6,442 nucleotides of DNA from Candidatus Cloacimonadota bacterium (GTDB taxonomy: Bacteria; Cloacimonadota; Cloacimonadia; Cloacimonadales; TCS61), in NCBI GenBank assembly GCA_018654125.1, contig JABIME010000059.1, positions 1 to 6,442 of the forward strand, read 5' to 3'. The position numbers and the translations under genes are program-made. Positions within the stretch are counted from its first letter, which is position 1, and every line of letters begins with the position of its first letter. The notes under the pieces were generated by a model, which saw only the letters and a program-made list of their open reading frames with translations, ran no database searches and was not told where the DNA came from. Shown one piece after another: positions 1-5,782 of the stretch.

Positions 1-186
1 AGCATTATATGCCAAATCGGAAGCTGCTTCATTTTTCGAAGCAATATGTCTCTCAGACATTCCTGTTCTGGTTCTTATCCACTCATCGGTTGTATCAACT
101 ATTTTTTCCAGATCGAAGTTAGTGAGCACTTTTTCTGGTACAGACATTCCCGTTCCTGAGATCTTTGCATAATATTTAATGCTCAT
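1..186 (-). CDS. fabH: 3-ketoacyl-ACP synthase III (FabH), N-terminal 62 codons, cut by window edge
   Basis: The 62 codons read without a stop from the ATG at 186 to the window edge. They match the start of FabH, the enzyme that condenses acetyl-CoA (or another acyl-CoA) with malonyl-ACP to begin type II fatty acid synthesis in the cytoplasm. Visible family features are the first strand with [13 protein letters not shown], the [13 protein letters not shown] segment and [12 protein letters not shown]. In E. coli FabH the Trp and Arg of this DEWI-RTG region help bind CoA. The catalytic Cys-His-Asn residues lie further on, outside the window, so activity cannot be judged. The start is supported by a GAGGAG ribosome binding site 8 bases upstream, which sits inside the last codons of plsX; the plsX stop is only 2 bases before this ATG. 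It is the third visible gene of an rpmF-plsX-fabH unit. Family identity is secure; acyl-CoA preference is unknown. Confidence 0.95.
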   Translation of the reverse strand, partial: MSIKYYAKISGTGMSVPEKVLTNFDLEKIVDTTDEWIRTRTGMSERHIASKNEAASDLAYNA

Positions 187-188
187 TA

Positions 189-1184
189 TTAATTCTCCTC
201 AAAATACTCTTTGGTATGTTGAATAAACCCTGATCTCGCCAAATGTGCGGCAAGCCCAACAGCATTTTTAATGGCTTTTGCATTCGACCTTCCATGGGAT
301 ACTACAGAAATTCCATTGAGTCCCACAAGAAGGGCACCACCGTATTCTGAATGATCTAATTTCTTTTTTAAGTATGCATAAGCAGGAAAAGATAGAAGCG
401 CACCAAGTTTAGCTATCCAGTCTTTTTTCATCTCACTTTTCAGAATAGACATTATTGAATATGCAACACCTTCGACAGTTTTAAGCATAACATTGCCAAC
501 AAATCCGTCGCAAACAACAACATCAACAATTCCTTTGAGCAAATCTTTTCCTTCAATATTCCCAACAAAATTTATATCTTTATTTTGTTTTAATTTACCA
601 TAAGTATTTTTTACTAGTTCATTTCCCTTGGTTTCTTCTTCACCAATGTTTAATAATGCAACACGCGGGTTATCTGTTTCAAAAAAGAATTTAAAATATA
701 AGCTTCCCAAGATAGCATATTGAACAAGATTTTCTGGAGTGCATTCTACATTTGCACCGATATCAAGAATTATTTCAGGGTGAGATTGGGTAGGGAATGT
801 GGTTGCAATCGCAGGACGTAAAATGTTCTTCACTCTTCCATAACCGAATAGAGAAGCAGCCATTACAGCTCCGGTATTTCCTGCACTCACAACAGCTTGA
901 GCAATTCCATCTTTATGTAACTGAATTGCTTTTACTAATGAAGAGTCTTTTTTCTTTCTAACCATGCGAGATGGTGAGTCACTCATGCTGATAACTTCTG
1001 ATGCATGAACAACTTCTATTTTATCTTTTGGATAGTAGTATTTTTCTAATTGTTTTTCTAAAACATCTTGTTTCCCAACAAGATAGACTTTATCACAAAG
1101 TCCTTCCTTTATTGCAATAATTGCACCTTCCACTTCCGGGAAAGGTGCATTATCACTGCCATAGGCATCAATAGCTATATGCAT
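189..1184 (-). CDS. plsX: Phosphate acyltransferase PlsX (acyl-ACP:phosphate acyltransferase)
   Basis: This is a full-length PlsX of 331 residues, the usual size. The family makes acyl-phosphate from acyl-ACP and phosphate, which PlsY then uses to acylate glycerol-3-phosphate in the first step of phospholipid synthesis. PlsX is a peripheral membrane enzyme. Motifs seen in order: the N-terminal [12 protein letters not shown] (residues 3-14), AGNTGA (101-106), DIGANVE (141-147), [13 protein letters not shown] (177-189), [16 protein letters not shown] (224-239), and [11 protein letters not shown] with [13 protein letters not shown] near the C-terminus. The N-terminal motif is usually AMGGDNAP, so the Tyr-Gly-Ser here is a small local variation. 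The start fits the family's N-terminus exactly, yet the 20 bases between the rpmF stop and this ATG hold no recognisable Shine-Dalgarno sequence. Expression may therefore depend on coupling to rpmF. The gene's last Glu-Glu codons (GAGGAG) double as the fabH ribosome binding site. Confidence 0.97.
   Translation of the reverse strand: MHIAIDAYGSDNAPFPEVEGAIIAIKEGLCDKVYLVGKQDVLEKQLEKYYYPKDKIEVVHASEVISMSDSPSRMVRKKKDSSLVKAIQLHKDGIAQAVVSAGNTGAVMAASLFGYGRVKNILRPAIATTFPTQSHPEIILDIGANVECTPENLVQYAILGSLYFKFFFETDNPRVALLNIGEEETKGNELVKNTYGKLKQNKDINFVGNIEGKDLLKGIVDVVVCDGFVGNVMLKTVEGVAYSIMSILKSEMKKDWIAKLGALLSFPAYAYLKKKLDHSEYGGALLVGLNGISVVSHGRSNAKAIKNAVGLAAHLARSGFIQHTKEYFEEN
195..200 (-). promoter_or_regulatory. 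Ribosome binding site of fabH, encoded within the end of plsX
   Basis: On the minus strand GAGGAG lies 8 bases before the fabH ATG. The same six bases are the two terminal Glu codons of plsX. This fixes the fabH start and suggests translational coupling across the 2-base intergenic gap. Confidence 0.8.
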
Positions 1185-1204
1185 AATATTTAAAACATTA
1201 AAGG

Positions 1205-1384
1205 TTATTCTTTAACTTCTAATACTTTTTTACCATTATAATGACCACATTTTGAACAAATATTATGAGGTCTGCATGTCTCACCACAATTAGAGCAAAC
1301 TGCTGTTGTAGGTGCAGTTGCTTTATAATGAGTTCTTCTTTTATCTCTACGAGATTTTGAAGTTTTTCTTTTTGGTACTGCCAT
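1205..1384 (-). CDS. rpmF: 50S ribosomal protein L32 (bL32)
   Basis: A 59-residue basic protein beginning MAVPKRKTSKSRRDKRRTHY, the classic L32 N-terminus. L32 is a small protein of the large ribosomal subunit. A four-cysteine zinc ribbon is visible as CSNC (Cys30, Cys33) and CSKC (Cys43, Cys46), so this is the zinc-binding form; an additional Cys37 lies between the pairs. The C-terminal GHYNGKKVLEVKE also fits the family, and the length is normal. An AAGGAT Shine-Dalgarno sequence lies 7 bases before the ATG (1397 to 1392). It is followed after 20 bases by plsX, giving the conserved rpmF-plsX-fabH order. The DUF177/YceD gene that commonly sits just before rpmF is not present; only 136 non-coding bases separate it from the nucleoside phosphorylase gene. 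Confidence 0.97.
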   Translation of the reverse strand: MAVPKRKTSKSRRDKRRTHYKATAPTTAVCSNCGETCRPHNICSKCGHYNGKKVLEVKE

Positions 1385-1431
1385 TCTTCACATCCTTATC
1401 TAATAATTTTAACTTCTTTTAATTCAATACC

Positions 1432-1448
1432 TTAGGCTACAAACCTAA
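1432..1448. promoter_or_regulatory. 17-base palindrome in the rpmF leader, possible operator or small hairpin
   Basis: The minus strand reads TTAGGTTTGTAGCCTAA: 5-base arms TTAGG and CCTAA around a 7-base centre. It lies about 4 to 20 bases downstream of the transcription start inferred from the candidate promoter at 1458-1487, a position where a bound repressor would block transcription. The general layout (TTAG, nine bases, CTAA) resembles the 17-base operators of the fatty-acid regulator FapR, but the inner bases do not match well and FapR is mainly known from Firmicutes. Short palindromes like this also occur by chance in AT-rich DNA. The region also contains TAGGTTTG, which fits a Bacteroidota-type -7 element. 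Confidence 0.3.
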
Positions 1449-1457
1449 TTTAAGAAA

Positions 1458-1487
1458 CCAAGTTATTTTCAAGGGTAGGAGTGTCAA
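1458..1487 (-). promoter_or_regulatory. Candidate promoter for rpmF-plsX-fabH
   Basis: On the minus strand a perfect TTGACA (1487 to 1482) is followed after 16 bases by TAACTT (1465 to 1460), a weak -10 box. The extended TAACTTGG also comes within one base of the Bacteroidota TAnnTTTG -7 motif, with a TTG 19 bases upstream. It is in the only sizeable gap of the window and points toward rpmF, about 75 bases upstream of its ATG. No promoter has been demonstrated; the -35 match is strong but the -10 is poor as a sigma-70 element. Confidence 0.4.
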
Positions 1488-1522
1488 GGTTTTTGGATTA
1501 GTGATTTGTGGTTAAAAAACCT
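1487..1522. repeat. Inverted repeat at the end of the nucleoside phosphorylase gene
   Basis: AGGTTTTT (1487-1494) is an exact reverse complement of AAAAACCT (1515-1522), with a 20-base loop. One arm overlaps the stop codon of the phosphorylase gene and the other abuts the TTGACA of the candidate rpmF promoter. As RNA in the direction of transcription it would form a weak, mostly A-U stem. No run of U follows, so it is a poor intrinsic terminator; it may slow polymerase, protect the 3' end, or mean nothing. Confidence 0.35.
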
Positions 1523-2828
1523 ATTTAATTAATTCTAAAATTATATTCTCTTTTGAGACTTTTTCATCAATTAACTCATAGCTGTCTAATATTTTACTAA
1601 TGATGTTGTTCCCTTCATCTTTATTATTGCAGAATATATGTCCAATGGTCTCATTTTCATCTATCTTGTCACCAATTTTCTTTGCTAAATATGCTCCTGA
1701 AGAGTAATCTAATTTAGAATCCAGAGTTTTTCTACCAGCTCCGATCTCAATTAAAGCATAACCTATCTGTTGAGAATTTATCGATTTTATCCAACCCGAT
1801 TTTTGTGAGACTATTGGGATCTTATGTTTTGCTTGAGGGAGAAGAGATATATCTTCGCAAACATCAGGGTTTCCACCTTGAGCAGCTATGGAATTCCTAA
1901 AACATTCTAAAGCTTTTCCATTTTTTATCACTTCTTCAACCATGTTCATCGCTTCTTCTTCTGTTTCGGCTTTCTCTGAGTGTAACAACATCTCTATTGC
2001 CAATGTCTTAGTTAATATGTCAATGTCCTTAATTTTCTTTCCTTGCAAATATTCGATTGTTTCTTTTATTTCTAAAGCGTTACCAATATATCCACCGAGA
2101 GGAGAATTCATATTTGAGAAAACAACTGATACTTTTTGTCCAAATTTTTCACCTGTTTTAATTAGTAAATTTGCAAGTTCTCTTCCGGTATCCAGATCTT
2201 TAATAAATGCACCAGATCCTATCTTAAGATCAATAACGAGATTTTGCGCACCTTCGGCAATTTTCTTACTCATAATACTTGCAGTGATCAATGGAAGACT
2301 TTCAACAGTTCCAGAGACATCTCTCAAAGCATATATTCTACGATCGGCAGGAACCAATTCTTCTGATTGACTTATTATACAAAATCCAACTTGTTCGATT
2401 ATTTTTTTAAATTCGATGTCATTAAAGTCCGTTCTAAAACCGGGTATAGATTCAAGTTTATCTAATGTCCCCCCTGTGTGTCCTAAACCTCTTCCAGATA
2501 TCATCGGAATCTTTCCACCGCACGCTGCTACAATTGGGGCAAGCATGATAGTTATTTTATCTCCAACGCCACCGGTAGAGTGTTTATCCACAGTTTTTAA
2601 TGAGGTTGGAAACGTGATCTGTTTCCCAGATTCAATATAAACTTTTGTTAAAGTTTGTATTTCTTCGATCTTCATATTTTGGAAATAAATAGCCATTAAG
2701 AGTGCTGACATTTGGTATTCTGGAATCTCATTACTTATATAGGAATTTACAAAATATTCCAATTCAGATTGTGTTAATTCTTGTCCGGTTTTCTTCTTAA
2801 TTATTAATTCAACAGGATTAAATTTCAT
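1521..2828 (-). CDS. Thymidine / pyrimidine-nucleoside phosphorylase
   Basis: A 435-residue cytoplasmic enzyme of the DeoA/Pdp family, which reversibly cleaves thymidine (and uridine in the Pdp type) with phosphate to give the free base and (deoxy)ribose-1-phosphate for salvage and catabolism. Visible features: the N-terminal helical domain with YQMSALLMAIYF (38-49), the phosphate loop DKHSTGGVGDK (81-91), the signature SGRGLGHTGGTLDKLESIPG (111-130) and the pyrimidine-binding ALRDVSGTVESLPLI with Arg169, Ser184 and Lys188. These line up with Arg171, Ser186 and Lys190 of the E. coli enzyme. A C-terminal domain beginning near IVSQKSGWIKSI completes the family architecture. An upstream in-frame GTG at 2849 would add seven residues, but the ATG at 2828 has AAAGGAG 5 bases before it and fits the family length (about 433-440), so it is preferred. 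It starts 14 bases after the lipoprotein stop. Choice between deoA and pdp cannot be made safely from sequence alone. Confidence 0.95.
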   Translation of the reverse strand: MKFNPVELIIKKKTGQELTQSELEYFVNSYISNEIPEYQMSALLMAIYFQNMKIEEIQTLTKVYIESGKQITFPTSLKTVDKHSTGGVGDKITIMLAPIVAACGGKIPMISGRGLGHTGGTLDKLESIPGFRTDFNDIEFKKIIEQVGFCIISQSEELVPADRRIYALRDVSGTVESLPLITASIMSKKIAEGAQNLVIDLKIGSGAFIKDLDTGRELANLLIKTGEKFGQKVSVVFSNMNSPLGGYIGNALEIKETIEYLQGKKIKDIDILTKTLAIEMLLHSEKAETEEEAMNMVEEVIKNGKALECFRNSIAAQGGNPDVCEDISLLPQAKHKIPIVSQKSGWIKSINSQQIGYALIEIGAGRKTLDSKLDYSSGAYLAKKIGDKIDENETIGHIFCNNKDEGNNIISKILDSYELIDEKVSKENIILELIK

Positions 2829-2833
2829 ATTTT

Positions 2834-2840
2834 CTCCTTT
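2834..2840 (-). promoter_or_regulatory. Ribosome binding site that fixes the nucleoside phosphorylase start
   Basis: AAAGGAG on the minus strand lies 5 bases before the ATG at 2828 and just after the stop of the lipoprotein gene. It would lie inside the coding region if the GTG at 2849 were used, which argues for the ATG. Confidence 0.8.
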
Positions 2841-2842
2841 TG

Positions 2843-4408
2843 CTACCACCAGATCTGCTTGTTATTCTGGTATGTGAATATTCGCTCTTCTTCATCTGAG
2901 TTTTTTTTAACAAGCCAATATAATCTATTAGCAGGAAGTCTATTAAAACTTAATGGTGAATCTGTTGCGATCTTTGTTCCAAAAGATTCCCAACCTTCTT
3001 CCCAGTAGAATAATTCATATTTTTCTCCTTTATCTAAAAAGGTTTTGTTTCCGTTTCTACTTGAACGATCTATATTTTGTTTGCTTACTGAGTGCAGAAT
3101 GACTTCTTCTTCAAACAGGTCATTCCCATTAAGCATTTTTTGATCACCATTTTTTGTAAGAATAAACGGAGAGGCTACAGGGAATAGTTTCTCTTTAACA
3201 TAGAACATTGGAAGGTATGCAATATCAACTCCCATATCGGTGAAGTTTGCGGTTTTGTTATTTAATTTTGCCCAATGAATTGCTTTCCATTCACCTGAGT
3301 TAAAAACGCATAAATAAAGATAATTTGTGCTGTCCGGGATTTCGCAATCTAAGCTTATCTCTACATCAGAAATTTTGGTATATTCTTTTGTTACATCTTT
3401 ATAACATTTGCCCGAAAGCCATGCTGGAGCCTTTTCATTGCTAGATAGCTTGAATGCCAGATTGTCTTTTTGCTCAGAAAATACTTTCCTATAAACTTTT
3501 GCAACTTTACTAGAAAGCTGATATTTACCAGGATTAGACTCTGCACCCATAAAAGGTGTAGCTTTTCCATCGGGCATAATTATAACATTCCAAGCATGAT
3601 TATTACCAGCATTTGCCCAGTGTGGAGTGTAGTCGCTTGTTGCTCCAATTCCATTGGCTCTTAATGCATAAATTGTAAGATTTGTAATATCTTCACATCT
3701 ACCTTCTTTATTCATAAGCATTTCAAACAAACCCTGATCTGTAGGATGCAGATAATATTTAGAATTAAATTTGAACCATGTTTTCAGGTCATTATTTATA
3801 AGTTCTGCAGCTTCAATAACATCAGTTTGATCAAACATTTGTGATGAAATATCTTTATAGCTATCCATAAAATATCCACGCCAAGAACGCCATGACTCGA
3901 TAGGTTCATTACTGCCTCTGTATGGCAGAATAAATTCCTTGAATATTGAATAATCATACTTCTGTGACCAAGGTTTTTCTTCCCAAACTTTAAAAGCAAG
4001 ATCAACATTATCTATTAAAAATTCAGAGGAGATAGTTTGATGATCAACCTTCTTCTCTTTCTTTTTCCAATGCAATTCTCCAAATTCTTCTTCAAGTGAA
4101 TCCATTGCCAATTTTGCTTCATCATAATCTTTAAATTCCAAAAAATTCCAAGTAACTTCAATCTCATTTTCATCAAAAAGTCCAACTTTAACAAATGAAT
4201 GATTTTGCATGTTCTCATAAAGGAAAAGAAGCGCATCTAATTTATCTGATTGATCACTCTTATGAAAATACTTTGCAGCTTTCTTAAGTTCTTTTTTGTT
4301 TTTTTTAGAATCTTGTAATGTAAGTTTAGCATGTTCGGTATATTGTACTGTTGAACAGGAAATAAACAACAAACTAATTCCAACATAGATAAGGCTTTTA
4401 ACTTTCAT
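2843..4408 (-). CDS. Predicted lipoprotein with transglutaminase-like domain
   Basis: A 521-residue protein beginning with a lysine-containing start, a hydrophobic stretch (residues 5-17) and LLFISC. Cys18 is the likely lipidated residue, although Phe/Ile at -3/-2 make the lipobox imperfect. It should be exported and membrane-anchored. A charged, mostly helical region (about 25-210) precedes a transglutaminase/papain-fold domain around 215-310: GRCEDITNLTIYALRANGI with candidate nucleophile Cys238, then TPHWANAGNNHAWNVI with candidate His271. The third acidic residue is not in the standard Asp-Pro context; Glu290 in PFMGAESNPG is a possible substitute. After it comes a beta-rich region (about 345-425, with WKAIHWAKL and IAYLPMFYV) and a C-terminal module ending ERIFTYQNNKQIWW, an ending I associate with Bacteroidota proteins of this kind. 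Members may be proteases, peptide cross-linkers or inactive scaffolds; the substrate is unknown. Its ATG directly follows the aroDE stop, with GGAGGG provided by the last aroDE codons. Confidence 0.85.
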   Translation of the reverse strand: MKVKSLIYVGISLLFISCSTVQYTEHAKLTLQDSKKNKKELKKAAKYFHKSDQSDKLDALLFLYENMQNHSFVKVGLFDENEIEVTWNFLEFKDYDEAKLAMDSLEEEFGELHWKKKEKKVDHQTISSEFLIDNVDLAFKVWEEKPWSQKYDYSIFKEFILPYRGSNEPIESWRSWRGYFMDSYKDISSQMFDQTDVIEAAELINNDLKTWFKFNSKYYLHPTDQGLFEMLMNKEGRCEDITNLTIYALRANGIGATSDYTPHWANAGNNHAWNVIIMPDGKATPFMGAESNPGKYQLSSKVAKVYRKVFSEQKDNLAFKLSSNEKAPAWLSGKCYKDVTKEYTKISDVEISLDCEIPDSTNYLYLCVFNSGEWKAIHWAKLNNKTANFTDMGVDIAYLPMFYVKEKLFPVASPFILTKNGDQKMLNGNDLFEEEVILHSVSKQNIDRSSRNGNKTFLDKGEKYELFYWEEGWESFGTKIATDSPLSFNRLPANRLYWLVKKNSDEEERIFTYQNNKQIWW

Positions 4409-5782
4409 TTATCCCTCCAGATCACATATTGCAGATACAAATTTATGTTGTTGGATTTTAGCTTGTAGAATCCAGAATCTGTTACCATCTATATAATCAA
4501 TTTCATTTTCGATACATCTAGTTATTAGTAAAGTATTTTTTTGTTTGTAGGGCAGGTCTATAACTTTTGTGGGTAATGTCAGATCAAACAACTCAATAAT
4601 ATCTTCATTTCTTATACCTAATGATGTGCAGTTAATAATAACGCTGAACTTTCTATTCTTCAATAATTCAAGTTGAATAAATTTAATTTTATTCTTTTCT
4701 GCAATTTTTTTGCCTGCTAATTCATTTCGACTGGTAATGGCAACATTATAAAAAGATTTGAAAGCCTTCAACGCAGTTTCAGAAGTTGCTCCGCTTCCAA
4801 TTATTAAAACAGATTCTTCTTTATTAATTATTAAAATTTCAATTGATTTTTGGAACGCAATGAGGTCTGTGTTTATCATCTCATCAGATTTTGGTAGGAA
4901 CAAATTTACTGCTGATAAATCTTTTTTCGCTCCTATAACTCTCTTGAATGGCATTGTAATGGAAAATCCATAAAACGTAATATTTGAATAATTTATCCAG
5001 CTCCAAATATCTTCAATATCACCGGATACAAAGGGGAGGTAGACCGCATCTAATTCTTCCTTTTTAAAGAGATCATTGTAAGATTTTATTCCAAGAGATT
5101 GCTCAACTTGTTCTCCGCCAATAATTCCACCAATTTGTGTTTTTTGAGAAATTGATGATAGCTTGTATAATTCTGCTTCTTCCAAAGTAAGTTGTCCATT
5201 TGCAGTTTGATTATTGGGTATACCAACAAAAGTTGAGAAAGCACCTAAATGACGAAATAAAATTCTGCTGATCTTACCAAGTTTGCCCATTCCTGCAAAA
5301 ATTACTGGTTTATTGGATTTTGAAATTAATTCTGAAATTTTAATAAGATCTGAATATTTTGAAATATTGATTGCTATCTTCAAAAATTTAGACGCAAGTG
5401 AATTTGATCTTGTTACAATTTCTTCCAATTTTATAAAATCAATTTTATCGGCAAAATCATGATAAGATAAAATTAAATTATTCTGCGGAATTGATGAAAA
5501 ATTATTATCTTTGATTTCATTGATCTCAAGATCACATAAACAATTTGTTTTAGAGATCATCTCTTTATAAAATTTTATTTTTTCAGGAATATCAACTTTG
5601 TGTTTTCCACCTTCATTTTTGCTACGAATTGTAAGGATAGCTTTTTCATCAATTATTTCAGATGGTATCAATTGAAAATCTTTGGAATAATCTAATCGGA
5701 ATTCCTTCCAATAATTTGGATATTTTTTTGCAGTTTGAATTATAAAGTCATTATTAAGATATGGAAATGAAAGAATTATCAT
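4409..5782 (-). CDS. aroDE: Bifunctional 3-dehydroquinate dehydratase (type I) / shikimate dehydrogenase
   Basis: A 457-residue fusion catalysing shikimate pathway steps three and four: 3-dehydroquinate to 3-dehydroshikimate, then NADPH reduction to shikimate. Residues 1-about 205 are a type I dehydratase. EFRLD (27-31), Arg53 and Glu57 in TIRSKNEGG, His108 in SYHDF, Schiff-base Lys135 in LKIAI, Arg173 in GKISR and Gln197 in ANGQL all match the Salmonella active site. Residues about 215-457 are shikimate dehydrogenase. Lys280 in TMPFK, Asn293 in SAVN, Asp306 in NTD, the nucleotide loop GSGATS (329-334), Arg352, Tyr412 and Gln440 fit the E. coli enzyme. The usual SLSPxxHN shikimate loop reads SLGIKSYN, so the second Ser is Gly231. 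The ATG at 5782 gives the normal N-terminus and an ATGA overlap with the previous stop; an in-frame ATG at 5818 would add 12 residues lying over the mutase domain. No strong ribosome binding site is seen, only a purine-rich stretch, consistent with coupling. Confidence 0.94.
   Translation of the reverse strand: MIILSFPYLNNDFIIQTAKKYPNYWKEFRLDYSKDFQLIPSEIIDEKAILTIRSKNEGGKHKVDIPEKIKFYKEMISKTNCLCDLEINEIKDNNFSSIPQNNLILSYHDFADKIDFIKLEEIVTRSNSLASKFLKIAINISKYSDLIKISELISKSNKPVIFAGMGKLGKISRILFRHLGAFSTFVGIPNNQTANGQLTLEEAELYKLSSISQKTQIGGIIGGEQVEQSLGIKSYNDLFKKEELDAVYLPFVSGDIEDIWSWINYSNITFYGFSITMPFKRVIGAKKDLSAVNLFLPKSDEMINTDLIAFQKSIEILIINKEESVLIIGSGATSETALKAFKSFYNVAITSRNELAGKKIAEKNKIKFIQLELLKNRKFSVIINCTSLGIRNEDIIELFDLTLPTKVIDLPYKQKNTLLITRCIENEIDYIDGNRFWILQAKIQQHKFVSAICDLEG
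4412..4418 (-). promoter_or_regulatory. Ribosome binding site of the lipoprotein gene, inside the end of aroDE
   Basis: The minus strand GGAGGGA lies 5 bases (from GGAGG) before the lipoprotein ATG and overlaps the terminal Glu-Gly codons of the dehydratase/dehydrogenase gene. With a zero-base gap between stop and start, the two genes are probably co-translated. Confidence 0.8.
5779..5782 (-). promoter_or_regulatory. ATGA stop/start overlap coupling the two aro genes
   Basis: The aroDE ATG (5782 to 5780) overlaps the TGA stop of the chorismate synthase-mutase gene (5781 to 5779). This four-base overlap is a common arrangement for translational coupling and fits the lack of a strong Shine-Dalgarno sequence before aroDE. 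Confidence 0.8.

Noticed and set aside
1440..1447. TAGGTTTG as a Bacteroidota-type -7 promoter element
   Set aside because: The element matches the consensus, but the nearest suitable upstream TTG is 22 bases away, slightly outside the normal spacing, and the phylum is uncertain; kept only as an alternative to the promoter at 1458-1487.
1487..1522. Intrinsic terminator for the right-hand operon
   Set aside because: The stem is AT-rich and no run of T follows in the direction of transcription, so it is listed only as an inverted repeat.
1888..2370. Open frame of 160 codons on the plus strand
   Set aside because: It lies wholly opposite the nucleoside phosphorylase gene, whose motifs are unmistakable, and its translation shows no recognisable family features.
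2829..2849. GTG at 2849 as the start of the nucleoside phosphorylase
   Set aside because: It would place the good AAAGGAG ribosome binding site inside the coding region and add seven residues (MVAKGEN) not expected in the family; the ATG at 2828 is better.
3796..4236. Two minus-strand open frames of 70 and 73 codons in another frame of the lipoprotein gene
   Set aside because: They overlap the lipoprotein coding region out of frame and have low-complexity translations without domain features; they are not frameshift remnants because the main frame is intact.
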